Assembly (NCBI GenBank): GCA_946480495.1
Contig: CAMLKO010000035.1
Coordinates: forward strand, 1 to 8,512
Source: an uncultured Caulobacteraceae bacterium
GTDB taxonomy: Bacteria > Pseudomonadota > Alphaproteobacteria > Caulobacterales > Caulobacteraceae
Reading direction: 5' to 3'
DNA: 8,512 nt
The translations under genes and the position numbers were made by a program. Below the pieces are notes generated by a model. The model was not told where the DNA came from, made no database searches, and was given only the letters and a program-made list of their open reading frames with translations. Each line of letters begins with the position of its first letter. Position 1 is the stretch's first letter. Positions 1-8,512 of this stretch are shown here, one piece after another.

Positions 1-704
<704 letters not shown>

Positions 705-739
705 TTGTCTTCCGATGTCTCGTGTTTACCTGTCTCGCT

Positions 740-3676
740 TCAGGCCAGGGCCTCGGCGAGGAAGGTCTCAAGTTCCTTGGTGTGGCGGCTCATCAGGCCC
801 GCGGCGGTCGAGGCCGAGGCCGGGCGGCCGATGTAGCGGGCGCGCTTGGCCTTCACGTTCAGCCGGCCCAGCGTCAGCTCCAGCCACGGATCGACGAAGG
901 TCCAGCCGCCCATGTTCTTGGGCTCTTCCTGGCACCAGACCAGCTCGGCGTTCGCGAACCGCTTCAGTTCCTTCGAGATCGACTTCAGCGGCCACGGATA
1001 GAACTGCTCCAGCCGCAGCAGGTAGATGTCGTCGCGCCCGGCCTTGGCGCGGGCCTCGACGAGGTCGAAGTAGACCTTGCCCGAGCAGAGGATGACCCGC
1101 CTGATCTTCTCGTCGGGCTTGAGGCTCACGCCGCCGACGTCGCAGCCGGCCTCGGCTCCATCGATCATCACCCGGTGGAAGGAGGTATTGCCCGCCATGT
1201 CGGAGAGGTCCGACACCGCCCGCTTGTGACGCAGCAGGGACTTGGGCGTCATCACGATCAGCGGCTTGCGGAATTCCCGGTGCACCTGGCGGCGCAGCGC
1301 GTGGAAGTAGTTGGCCGGGGTCGAGCAGTTGACCACCTGCATGTTGTCTTCGGCGCACAGCTGCAGGAAGCGCTCCAGGCGGGCCGACGAGTGCTCGGGC
1401 CCCTGGCCTTCGTAGCCGTGCGGCAGCAGCAGCACGAGCCCGCTCATCCGCAGCCACTTGCGCTCGCCCGACGAGATGAACTGGTCGATCAGCACCTGCG
1501 CCCCGTTGGCGAAGTCGCCGAACTGGGCTTCCCAGCAGGTCAGCGTGTTGGGGTCGGTCAGCGAGAAGCCGTACTCGAAGCCCAGCACCGCCTCTTCGGA
1601 GAGGGGCGAGTCCAGCACCTCGAAGTGCGCCTGGCCCGGCCGGATGTTGCACAGCGGGATGTAGGCTTCCTCGGTGGTCTGGTCGATCAGGGCCGAGTGG
1701 CGCTGGGTGAAGGTGCCGCGCACGCTGTCCTGCCCGGACAGCCGCACCGGATAGCCTTCGTCGAGCAGGGTGCCGAACGCCAGATGCTCGGCGGTCGACC
1801 AGTCGATCCCCTCGCCGGTCTCGATGACGTGGCGCCGGGCCTCGACCATCCGGCGCACCGTCTTGTGGATGTCCAGCCGCTCGGGGATGGTGGTCAGCTG
1901 GCGGCCGATATCGAGCAGCTTCTGCTGCGGGACGCCGGTGATGCGCTTCTTGTCGTCGCCGATGGTGAGGCCCGCCCACTTGCCGTCCAGCCAGTCGGCC
2001 TTGTCGGCGTGATAGGCCTTGCCGTCCTCGAACTCCTTGTCGAGGAAGGCGTCGAACTCGGCGATCCAGCCGTCGACGTCGGTCTGCGTCGCCACGCCTT
2101 CTTCGATCAGCCGCCTGGTATAGAGCTCGCGGGTCGAGGGTTGGCCCTTGATGCGCGCGTACATCAGGGGCTGGGTCATCGTCGGATCGTCGCCCTCGTT
2201 GTGGCCGAACCGGCGGTAGCAGAACATGTCGATGACCACGTCCTTGCAGAACTGCTGCCGGAACTCCGTGGACACCTTGGCGGCGTAGGTGACGGCCTCG
2301 GGGTCGTCGCCGTTCACGTGGAAGATCGGCGCCTCGACCATCAGGGCCACATCGCTCGGATAGGGCGAGGAGCGGCTGTGGTGCGGCGTCGTCGTAAAGC
2401 CGATCTGGTTGTTGACGATGAAGTGGATCGTCCCGCCGGTGCGGTAGCCCTTCAGGCCCGACAGCGCGAAGCACTCGGCCACCACGCCCTGTCCGGCGAA
2501 GGCGGCGTCGCCGTGCAGCAGCAGCGGCAGGACGTGGGTGCGCCCCGCGTCCGGCGTCTCGCGCAGGGTGAAGGCCTGCTTGGCGCGCGCCTTGCCCAGC
2601 ACCACCGGGTTGACGATCTCCAGGTGCGAGGGGTTGGCGGTCAGCGACAGGTGGACGTTGTTGCCGTCGAACTCGCGGTCCGACGAGGCGCCCATGTGGT
2701 ACTTCACGTCGCCCGAGCCCTCGATGTCCGAAGGCATCGAGCTGCCGCCCTGAAACTCGTGGAAGATGACGTGGTAGGGCTTGCCCATCACGGCGGCCAG
2801 CACGTTCAGCCGCCCGCGGTGGGACATGCCGATGATGATGTCCTTCACGCCGAGCGCGCCGCCGCGCTTGATGATCTGCTCCAGCGCCGGGACCATCGCC
2901 TCGCCGCCGTCCAGCCCGAAGCGCTTGGTGCCGGGGAAGCGCTTGTGCAGGAAGCGCTCGAAGCCCTCGGCCTCGATCAGCTTCTTGAGGATCGCGACCT
3001 TCCCCTCCCTGGTGAAGGTGATCTCCTTGTCGCGGCCCTCGATGCGCTGCTGCAGCCAGGCCTTCTCGGTCGGGTCGGAGATGTGCATGTACTGCACGCC
3101 GACGTTGCCGCAGTAGGTGCGCCGCACGATCGCCAGGATCTCGCGGAGGCTGGCGGTCTCCAGCCCCAGCACGAAGTCGAGGAAGATCGGCCGGTCGAAG
3201 TCGGCTTCCGAAAAGCCGTAGGTCGCGGGGTCGAGCTCGGAGGCGTCGCCGGGCGGAAAGGCGAGGCCGAGGGGGTCGAGGTTGGCCCGCAGGTGCCCGC
3301 GCATCCGGTAGGCGCGGATCATCATGATGGCGCGAAGGCTGTCCAGCGTCGCGGCCCGGACCTCGTCCGGCGAGGCGGCGGGCGAGCGCTCTTCGATCTT
3401 CTTGCCGAGCTTGGCTTCGACCGCGGGCCACAGGCCGTCGATGGCCGACAGCCAGTCGGGCCGCGCAATCGGCAGGGGGGTGGGCGTCCAGCTCGGCTTG
3501 TGCGCCGGCTCGCCGGCTTCGGGCAGGGTGGCGAAGAAGGCCTGCCACGACGGCTCGACCGACGACGGGTTGGCCCGCCAGCGGGCGTAAAGGTCCTCAA
3601 CGAAGGCGGCGTTGCCGCCGTACAGGAAAGAGGTCTCCGTCAGGACCTTGTTGATAATGCCGGCGTCGTCTGCCAT
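740..3676 (-). CDS. sucA: 2-oxoglutarate dehydrogenase E1 component (thiamine diphosphate-dependent)
   Basis: This enzyme decarboxylates 2-oxoglutarate using thiamine diphosphate and passes the succinyl group to the lipoyl arm of SucB. At 978 residues it is slightly longer than the E. coli enzyme (about 930) and normal for alphaproteobacteria. Residues 16-48 (SFLYGGNAAFVEDLYARW and onward) form the N-terminal segment typical of E1o. GMSHRGRLN at 283-291 and KYHMG at 325-329 carry the conserved active-site histidines, H286 and H327 by family pattern. GDAAFAGQG at 389-397 and NNQIGF at 422-427 form the thiamine diphosphate/Mg site. RRFGHNEGDDP is at 488-498. The transketolase-type pyrimidine-binding region includes GQDSVRGTFTQRH (648-660) and LPHGYEGQGPEHSSAR (751-766). 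A C-terminal E1o domain ends in LAEALA. No actinobacterial-type succinyltransferase fusion is present. The ATG at 3676 gives the family-typical MADDAGIINKVL; the Shine-Dalgarno sequence is weak (AGAGG only 2 nt from the ATG). The 101-nt gap after sucD contains hairpins. Confidence 0.98.
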   Translation of the reverse strand: MADDAGIINKVLTETSFLYGGNAAFVEDLYARWRANPSSVEPSWQAFFATLPEAGEPAHKPSWTPTPLPIARPDWLSAIDGLWPAVEAKLGKKIEERSPAASPDEVRAATLDSLRAIMMIRAYRMRGHLRANLDPLGLAFPPGDASELDPATYGFSEADFDRPIFLDFVLGLETASLREILAIVRRTYCGNVGVQYMHISDPTEKAWLQQRIEGRDKEITFTREGKVAILKKLIEAEGFERFLHKRFPGTKRFGLDGGEAMVPALEQIIKRGGALGVKDIIIGMSHRGRLNVLAAVMGKPYHVIFHEFQGGSSMPSDIEGSGDVKYHMGASSDREFDGNNVHLSLTANPSHLEIVNPVVLGKARAKQAFTLRETPDAGRTHVLPLLLHGDAAFAGQGVVAECFALSGLKGYRTGGTIHFIVNNQIGFTTTPHHSRSSPYPSDVALMVEAPIFHVNGDDPEAVTYAAKVSTEFRQQFCKDVVIDMFCYRRFGHNEGDDPTMTQPLMYARIKGQPSTRELYTRRLIEEGVATQTDVDGWIAEFDAFLDKEFEDGKAYHADKADWLDGKWAGLTIGDDKKRITGVPQQKLLDIGRQLTTIPERLDIHKTVRRMVEARRHVIETGEGIDWSTAEHLAFGTLLDEGYPVRLSGQDSVRGTFTQRHSALIDQTTEEAYIPLCNIRPGQAHFEVLDSPLSEEAVLGFEYGFSLTDPNTLTCWEAQFGDFANGAQVLIDQFISSGERKWLRMSGLVLLLPHGYEGQGPEHSSARLERFLQLCAEDNMQVVNCSTPANYFHALRRQVHREFRKPLIVMTPKSLLRHKRAVSDLSDMAGNTSFHRVMIDGAEAGCDVGGVSLKPDEKIRRVILCSGKVYFDLVEARAKAGRDDIYLLRLEQFYPWPLKSISKELKRFANAELVWCQEEPKNMGGWTFVDPWLELTLGRLNVKAKRARYIGRPASASTAAGLMSRHTKELETFLAEALA

Positions 3677-3692
3677 CGCCTCTGCGCCTAGA

Positions 3693-3714
3693 AAGCCGCC
3701 CCCGGCCCCGGCTT
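3693..3714 (-). promoter_or_regulatory. Small inverted repeat in the sucA leader
   Basis: On the minus strand AAGCCG and CGGCTT form a 6-bp stem around a 10-nt G/C-rich loop, ending 16 nt before the sucA start codon. It could form a hairpin near the ribosome binding region. It is short, and chance is a real alternative in DNA this G+C-rich. No T-run follows, so it is not a convincing terminator. Confidence 0.25.
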
Positions 3715-3744
3715 AAACAATCCGTCGGTAAAGATAGTCTCTCA

Positions 3745-3771
3745 GGCCCCATCCGCCACGCGCGGAGGGCC
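3745..3771 (-). promoter_or_regulatory. Intercistronic hairpin between sucD and sucA
   Basis: Bases 3745-3749 (GGCCC) pair with 3767-3771 (GGGCC), and 3752-3756 (TCCGC) pair with 3762-3766 (GCGGA). This gives a 10-bp G/C-rich stem with one 2-nt bulge and a 5-nt loop. It begins 6 nt after the sucD stop codon in the direction of transcription. The minus strand after it reads TGAGAGACTATCTTTACC, which lacks a proper T-run. A partial attenuator or an RNA-stabilising or processing hairpin that sets sucCD against sucAB levels is therefore more likely than a full terminator. The pairing is read directly from the sequence; the function is inferred. Confidence 0.45.
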
Positions 3772-3777
3772 GAAAGC

Positions 3778-4662
3778 TCAACCTTTCAGCACTTCCACCA
3801 AAGTTTCGCCGAGCTTGGCCGGAGAAGGCGACACGCGGATGCCCGCCGCCTCCATGGCCGCGATCTTGTCCTCGGCGCCGCCCTTGCCGCCGGAGATGAT
3901 GGCGCCCGCATGGCCCATGCGGCGCCCCGGAGGCGCCGTTCGGCCGGCGATGAAGCCCACCATCGGCTTGGCGCGCCCGCGCCTGCGCTCGTCGGCGATG
4001 AACTGGGCGGCGTCTTCCTCGGCCGAGCCGCCGATCTCGCCGATCATCACGATCGACTTGGTGGCTTCGTCGGCGAGGAACATCTCGAGCATGTCGATGA
4101 ACTCAGTTCCCTTGACCGGGTCGCCGCCGATGCCGACCGCGGTGGTCTGGCCAAGTCCGGCGTTGGTGGTCTGGAACACCGCCTCATAGGTCAAGGTTCC
4201 GGAGCGCGAAACCACGCCCACCGAGCCCTTCGAGAAGATCGAGCCCGGCATGATGCCGATCTTGCACTCGCCCGGCGTCAGCACGCCCGGGCAGTTCGGC
4301 CCGATCAGCCGCGACTTCGAGCCCGACAGCGAGCGCTTGACCTTGATCATGTCGGTCACCGGGATGCCCTCGGTGATGCAGACGATCAGCGGGATTTCCG
4401 CGTCGATGGCTTCCAGGATCGAGTCGGCCGCGAACGGCGGCGGGACGTAGATCACCGAGGCGTCGGCGCCGGTGGCGTGCTTGGCCTCGGCGACGGTGTC
4501 GAACACCGGCAGGCCGATGTGGGTCGTGCCGCCTTTGCCGGGCGTGACGCCGCCGACCATCTTCGTCCCGTAGGCGATGGCCTGTTCGGAGTGGAAGGTG
4601 CCCTGGGATCCGGTGATCCCCTGGCAGATGACCTTGGTGTTGGAGCCGATCAGGATGGACAT
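3778..4662 (-). CDS. sucD: Succinate-CoA ligase (succinyl-CoA synthetase) alpha subunit
   Basis: With SucC this cytoplasmic enzyme converts succinyl-CoA, phosphate and a nucleoside diphosphate into succinate, CoA and the nucleoside triphosphate. The 294-residue length is normal (E. coli 289). Residues 1-100 form a Rossmann CoA-binding domain with the [10 protein letters not shown] motif at 15-24, and GPNCPG at 121-126 follows. The ligase domain carries SRSGTLTYE (152-160), GIGGDP (177-182) and [13 protein letters not shown] (250-262), in which H251 matches the histidine that is phosphorylated during catalysis. The ATG is 3 nt after the sucC stop codon, with GGGGAG about 11 nt upstream inside the end of sucC, so translational coupling to sucC is likely. 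This suits the equal subunit ratio of the complex. Nothing in the reading frame looks damaged. Confidence 0.98.
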   Translation of the reverse strand: MSILIGSNTKVICQGITGSQGTFHSEQAIAYGTKMVGGVTPGKGGTTHIGLPVFDTVAEAKHATGADASVIYVPPPFAADSILEAIDAEIPLIVCITEGIPVTDMIKVKRSLSGSKSRLIGPNCPGVLTPGECKIGIMPGSIFSKGSVGVVSRSGTLTYEAVFQTTNAGLGQTTAVGIGGDPVKGTEFIDMLEMFLADEATKSIVMIGEIGGSAEEDAAQFIADERRRGRAKPMVGFIAGRTAPPGRRMGHAGAIISGGKGGAEDKIAAMEAAGIRVSPSPAKLGETLVEVLKG

Positions 4663-4665
4663 GAC

Positions 4666-5865
4666 TTAAGCGGCTCCCCGCACGGCCGCGACGATCTTCT
4701 CGGCGCCGTCCGACAGGTCGTTGGCGGAGATGACGTTGAGGCCGCTCTCGTTGATGATTTTCTTGCCGAGTTCGACGTTGGTGCCTTCGAGGCGCACCAC
4801 CAGCGGCACCTTCAGGCCGACTTCCTTCACCGCGGCGATGACGCCCTCGGCGATGATGTCGCAGCGCATGATGCCGCCGAAGATGTTGACCAGGATGCCT
4901 TTGACGTTCGGGTCGGCGGTGATGATCTTGAAGGCCGCCGTGACCTTTTCCTTCGAGGCGCCCCCGCCGACGTCGAGGAAGTTGGCGGGCTCGGCGCCGT
5001 AGAGCTTGATGATGTCCATGGTCGCCATGGCCAGGCCCGCGCCGTTGACCATGCAGCCGATCTCGCCGTCGAGCGCGATGTAGCTGAGGTCGTACTTGGA
5101 GGCCTCGATCTCCTTCTCGTCCTCCTCGCTTTCGTCGCGCAGCGCCACGATGTCGGGGTGGCGGAAGAGGGCGTTGGAGTCGAAGCTCACCTTGGCGTCG
5201 AGGACGCGGAGGTGGTCGTCGCCGGTGACGATCAGCGGGTTGATCTCCAGCATGCTCATGTCCTTGGCCATGAAGGCCGCGTAGAGCTGCGGGAGGAGCG
5301 AGGCGGCTTCCTTGGCCAGACCGCCGGTCAGGCCGAGCGCCTTGGCCAGCGTTCGCCCATGGTGCGGGAAGACGCCGGTGGCCGGGTCGATGGAGAAGGT
5401 GATGATCTTCTCAGGGGTGGCGTGGGCCACTTCCTCGATGTCCATGCCGCCTTCGGTGGAGGCCACGACCGAGACCCGGCTCGTTTCGCGGTCGACCAGC
5501 AGCGACAGGTAGAATTCCTTGGCGATGTCGGCGCCTTCCTCGATGTAGAGGCGGTTCACCTGCTTGCCCTTGGGCCCGGTCTGGTGGGTCACCAGCACGC
5601 GGCCGAGCATCTCTTCGGCGTTCTTGCGCACGTCCTCGACGGACTTGACGACGCGGACGCCGCCCTTGGCGTCGGGGCCGAGGCCCTCGAACTTGCCCTT
5701 GCCGCGGCCGCCGGCGTGGATCTGGCTCTTCACCACATAGACCGGTCCGCCGAGCTTCTCGGCGGCGGCTGCGGCTTCGTCCGGCGTGAAGGCGGCAAAG
5801 CCGCGCGGGACGGGGACGCCGAACTCGGAGAGGACGGCTTTCGCTTGGTGCTCGTGGATGTTCAT
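4666..5865 (-). CDS. sucC: Succinate-CoA ligase (ADP/GDP-forming) beta subunit
   Basis: This is the nucleotide-binding partner of SucD. Residues 1-230 form an ATP-grasp domain: [12 protein letters not shown] start, K46, GGRGKG at 52-57, and the metal-binding pattern LEINPL (206-211) with D223 in [13 protein letters not shown]. The C-terminal ligase domain has LDVGGGA (297-303) and [15 protein letters not shown] (327-341), which handles the phosphate. Residue 20 is proline, as in the E. coli enzyme; this agrees weakly with ADP use but does not prove it. The 399-residue protein is about 11 longer than E. coli SucC, mostly from a loop after GGRGKG (about 57-67) that is common in alphaproteobacteria. 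The ATG at 5865 gives the family-typical N-terminus, but the upstream leader has no purine-rich ribosome binding site. It is the first suc gene of the operon and has its own likely promoter. Confidence 0.98.
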   Translation of the reverse strand: MNIHEHQAKAVLSEFGVPVPRGFAAFTPDEAAAAAEKLGGPVYVVKSQIHAGGRGKGKFEGLGPDAKGGVRVVKSVEDVRKNAEEMLGRVLVTHQTGPKGKQVNRLYIEEGADIAKEFYLSLLVDRETSRVSVVASTEGGMDIEEVAHATPEKIITFSIDPATGVFPHHGRTLAKALGLTGGLAKEAASLLPQLYAAFMAKDMSMLEINPLIVTGDDHLRVLDAKVSFDSNALFRHPDIVALRDESEEDEKEIEASKYDLSYIALDGEIGCMVNGAGLAMATMDIIKLYGAEPANFLDVGGGASKEKVTAAFKIITADPNVKGILVNIFGGIMRCDIIAEGVIAAVKEVGLKVPLVVRLEGTNVELGKKIINESGLNVISANDLSDGAEKIVAAVRGAA

Positions 5866-5916
5866 CGAGGGTCCGGTCGGGGAGGACAGGGAGGGTGCGG
5901 CCGAAGCGCGCGGGGC

Positions 5917-5945
5917 GTTATAGGCGCCGCTCCTTAAGGGCGCAA
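5917..5945 (-). promoter_or_regulatory. Likely sigma-70 promoter of the sucCDAB operon
   Basis: On the minus strand a TTGCGC -35 box (5940-5945) and a TATAAC -10 box (5917-5922) are separated by exactly 17 nt. Transcription would start near 5910, giving a leader of about 45 nt before sucC. The spacer contains the 8-bp palindrome CCTTAAGG (5932-5939). The motif GGAGCGG occurs twice on the minus strand, at 5946-5952 and 5927-5933, 19 nt apart, overlapping the upstream edge and the spacer, where a regulator could bind. The boxes are directly visible; promoter activity is inferred. Confidence 0.55.
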
Positions 5946-5970
5946 CCGCTCCGCCGGGGAAAGCGCCACA

Positions 5971-6660
5971 CTAGCGTGCGCGACGCGCCACCACCGCCTC
6001 GAAACCGGCCGCGCAGTAGGCGTAGAGGCGGGCGCGGACGGCCTGCAGATCGCTGGAATGGCACAGCCCGTCCGACAGCTGGTCGATGCGGCCGGTCTCC
6101 GACAGCGCCAGCATCATCGAGCCGGTCAGGAACTGGTAGCACCAGTAGAGGTCGGCCATCTCCGCGTCCGGCATGGCGCGTTTCAGCGTGTCGACCAGCT
6201 GGTGGACCACCGGATCGAAGAAGCGGTGCATGGTCTCGCCGCCCCAGGCCGGGGTGTTGTTCACCTGGGCGACGAGGGCGAAGTAGTTCTTCCAGCCCTG
6301 TCCGCCGGTCAGCGAGCGCTCGATCAGCGGGTCGATGAAGGCCGCGATCACCCCCTCGGGCGTCATGGCGCCCCGATGCGCCGCCTCGTAGGCGGTCATC
6401 GAGTCGATGCGCTCCTGGTTCACCACCTCGGCGCGGCGCATGAAGACGGCGTCGAACAGCTCGCGCTTGGCGCCGAAGTAGTAGTGGATCAGAGCGGTGT
6501 CGACGCCAGCCTCGGCGGCGACCTGGCGGGTGGTGACGCCATAGAAGCCGTGCCGGGCGAACAGGCCCTCGGCGGCGTCGAGGATGGTCTGCTTGAGGTC
6601 GACGCCCGCGCCCTTCGCGGGGCGGCCCCGGCCGGGCGAGCGGATGGCGCTCCCGCTCAT
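5971..6660 (-). CDS. TetR/AcrR family transcriptional regulator
   Basis: A 229-residue one-component DNA-binding regulator. A basic N-terminal tail (GRGRPAKG, 10-17) precedes the TetR helix-turn-helix: TILDAAEGLFARHGF at 25-39 and TTRQVAAEAGVDTALIHYYF at 43-62, then GAKRELFDAVF. The rest (about 75-229) is an all-helical ligand/dimer domain with YWCYQFLTGSMMLALSETGR at 172-191. The inducer cannot be read from the sequence. The frame stays open for 97 codons upstream, but that part overlaps the GNAT gene. The ATG at 6660 begins a normal-length TetR and overlaps the GNAT stop in ATGA, so the two genes are probably translationally coupled. It lies 105 nt upstream of sucC on the same strand with no clear terminator between. 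It may regulate its own operon, the divergent gene at 7278, or the suc promoter; none of this is shown. Confidence 0.93.
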   Translation of the reverse strand: MSGSAIRSPGRGRPAKGAGVDLKQTILDAAEGLFARHGFYGVTTRQVAAEAGVDTALIHYYFGAKRELFDAVFMRRAEVVNQERIDSMTAYEAAHRGAMTPEGVIAAFIDPLIERSLTGGQGWKNYFALVAQVNNTPAWGGETMHRFFDPVVHQLVDTLKRAMPDAEMADLYWCYQFLTGSMMLALSETGRIDQLSDGLCHSSDLQAVRARLYAYCAAGFEAVVARRAR

Positions 6661-7193
6661 CGCCGCCGCGCGCGCCAGGCTTCGCGGCTCTGGCCCCAGA
6701 TTTCGACGGGCGCCTCCTCGTAGGGCGGCGGCAGCCTGCCCGGGCCGCGGTTTTCGGAGCCCAGGCGCCTGGCGACGTTCTGCGAATTGATGTTGGCCGG
6801 GTCGATGCAGTGGATGACCTCGGTCCAGCCGAGCTCGTCGAACACCCAGTCGATGGTCGCGGCCGCGGCCTCCGCCGCATAGCCCTTGCCCCAGTAGCGC
6901 CGGTCGAGGCCCCAGCCGACCTCGGTTCCCGGCCAGCCTTCCGGCATCCACGGCCCGATCCGCCCGACCCAGCGGCCGGTGTCCTTCTCGACCACCGAGA
7001 ACATGCCGAACCCGAGCAGCGACCAGGAGCCGGCCATCGAGGCCAGCCCCCGCCAGCTCGCGGCGCGGGGCTGCACGCCGCCGATGTAGCGGGCGGCCTC
7101 CTCGTCGCCCATCATCTGCGCCCAGCCGTCGAGGTCCGCCTGTTTGGGCGGACGCAGGATCAGGCGTTCGGTTTCGAGGACGGGACCGGCCAT
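6657..7193 (-). CDS. GNAT family N-acetyltransferase (RimJ/RimL-like)
   Basis: A 178-residue cytoplasmic acetyltransferase that would use acetyl-CoA to acetylate an amino group. The substrate is unknown. The N-terminus LETERLILRPPKQADLDGW (6-24) is the usual beginning of the Acetyltransf_3 (RimJ/RimL) group. VGRIGPW (76-82) and EVGWGLDRRYWGKGYAAEA (91-109) form the acetyl-CoA pyrophosphate-binding region, with the RxxGxG-type core at R99-G104. NINSQNVARRLG (134-145) and the C-terminal WGQSREAW are also typical. The ATG at 7193 was chosen because the family N-terminus begins right there; the longer open frame upstream shows no homology-like sequence. No Shine-Dalgarno sequence is visible and a GCTATAAC box lies 6 nt upstream, so the mRNA may be leaderless. 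Its stop overlaps the tetR start by 4 nt. Confidence 0.92.
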   Translation of the reverse strand: MAGPVLETERLILRPPKQADLDGWAQMMGDEEAARYIGGVQPRAASWRGLASMAGSWSLLGFGMFSVVEKDTGRWVGRIGPWMPEGWPGTEVGWGLDRRYWGKGYAAEAAAATIDWVFDELGWTEVIHCIDPANINSQNVARRLGSENRGPGRLPPPYEEAPVEIWGQSREAWRARRR

Positions 7194-7199
7194 GGCGCT

Positions 7200-7207
7200 G
7201 TTATAGC
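7200..7207 (-). promoter_or_regulatory. Probable -10 element of the GNAT-tetR operon (leaderless start)
   Basis: The minus strand reads GCTATAAC, matching the GCTAnAwC-like -10 consensus described for Caulobacter housekeeping promoters. It ends 6 nt before the GNAT ATG, so transcription would begin at or very near the A of the start codon. No good -35 box is seen at the usual 16-18 nt upstream (the sequence there is plain G/C-rich). The best TTG-containing match, within GTTGCAAC at 7238-7245, is too far away. Confidence 0.5.
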
Positions 7208-7277
7208 CGAGCCGTCCGCGCCCGCGCCATCGGCGCCGTTGCAACCGCCGCCGGGCTGGCCGGTTGTTGATCAAGCC

Positions 7278-8512
<1,235 letters not shown>

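Noticed and set aside
722..3691. A 989-codon open frame on the plus strand, fully antisense to sucA
   Set aside because: It is the mirror of the strongly G/C-biased third codon positions of sucA. Its translation is low-complexity and rich in Gly, Ala, Val, Arg, Asp and His, while the minus strand encodes a complete, motif-perfect SucA.
3910..5937. A 675-codon open frame on the plus strand, antisense to sucD and sucC
   Set aside because: It runs across two well-supported genes and their junction, has low-complexity composition and no recognisable motif. It is explained by codon bias.
6661..6951. A longer TetR protein starting at 6951
   Set aside because: The extra 97 codons overlap the GNAT coding region in another frame and show no TetR-like sequence; the ATG at 6660 gives a normal TetR length and an ATGA overlap.
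6810..7277. A longer LprI-like protein starting at 6810
   Set aside because: The extension is antisense to the GNAT gene. The ATG at 7278 places a basic tail directly before the membrane helix, as expected for a signal-anchor protein.

Overview
The base composition is very G+C-rich, and the proteins and gene order (mdh near sucC-sucD-sucA-sucB) point to an alphaproteobacterium. The style of the SucA N-terminus and the TATAAC-type -10 boxes fit the Caulobacterales (Caulobacter/Phenylobacterium group). This is inferred from sequence character, as no rRNA or other taxonomic marker is present.

Most of the window is a TCA-cycle locus on the minus strand. From right to left in transcription order it holds the 3' part of malate dehydrogenase (mdh, running off the right edge), a GNAT acetyltransferase, a TetR-family regulator, sucC and sucD (succinyl-CoA synthetase beta and alpha), sucA (2-oxoglutarate dehydrogenase E1) and the 5' part of sucB (E2 succinyltransferase, running off the left edge). 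One gene is on the plus strand: a membrane-anchored protein with an LprI-like (DUF1311) domain at 7278-7955, convergent with mdh and divergent from the GNAT gene.

SucA and SucB form the 2-oxoglutarate dehydrogenase complex with a lipoamide dehydrogenase not seen here, giving succinyl-CoA. SucCD turns this into succinate with nucleotide triphosphate formation, and Mdh oxidises malate to oxaloacetate. sucC and sucD are 3 nt apart, sucD and sucA are separated by 101 nt containing a strong hairpin, and sucA and sucB by 35 nt. A good sigma-70-like promoter (TTGCGC, 17 nt, TATAAC) lies just upstream of sucC, and no terminator is visible between tetR and sucC, so read-through from the GNAT-tetR pair is also possible.

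The window is mainly conserved core metabolism and I see no novel multi-gene system, mobile element, tRNA, rRNA or CRISPR. The points worth a second look are small: a probably leaderless GNAT-tetR transcript, three accessory genes between mdh and sucC, the hairpin splitting sucCD from sucAB, repeats around the sucC promoter, a sucC leader without a Shine-Dalgarno sequence, an LprI-like protein lacking two family cysteines, and convergent genes sharing a CTAG stop.
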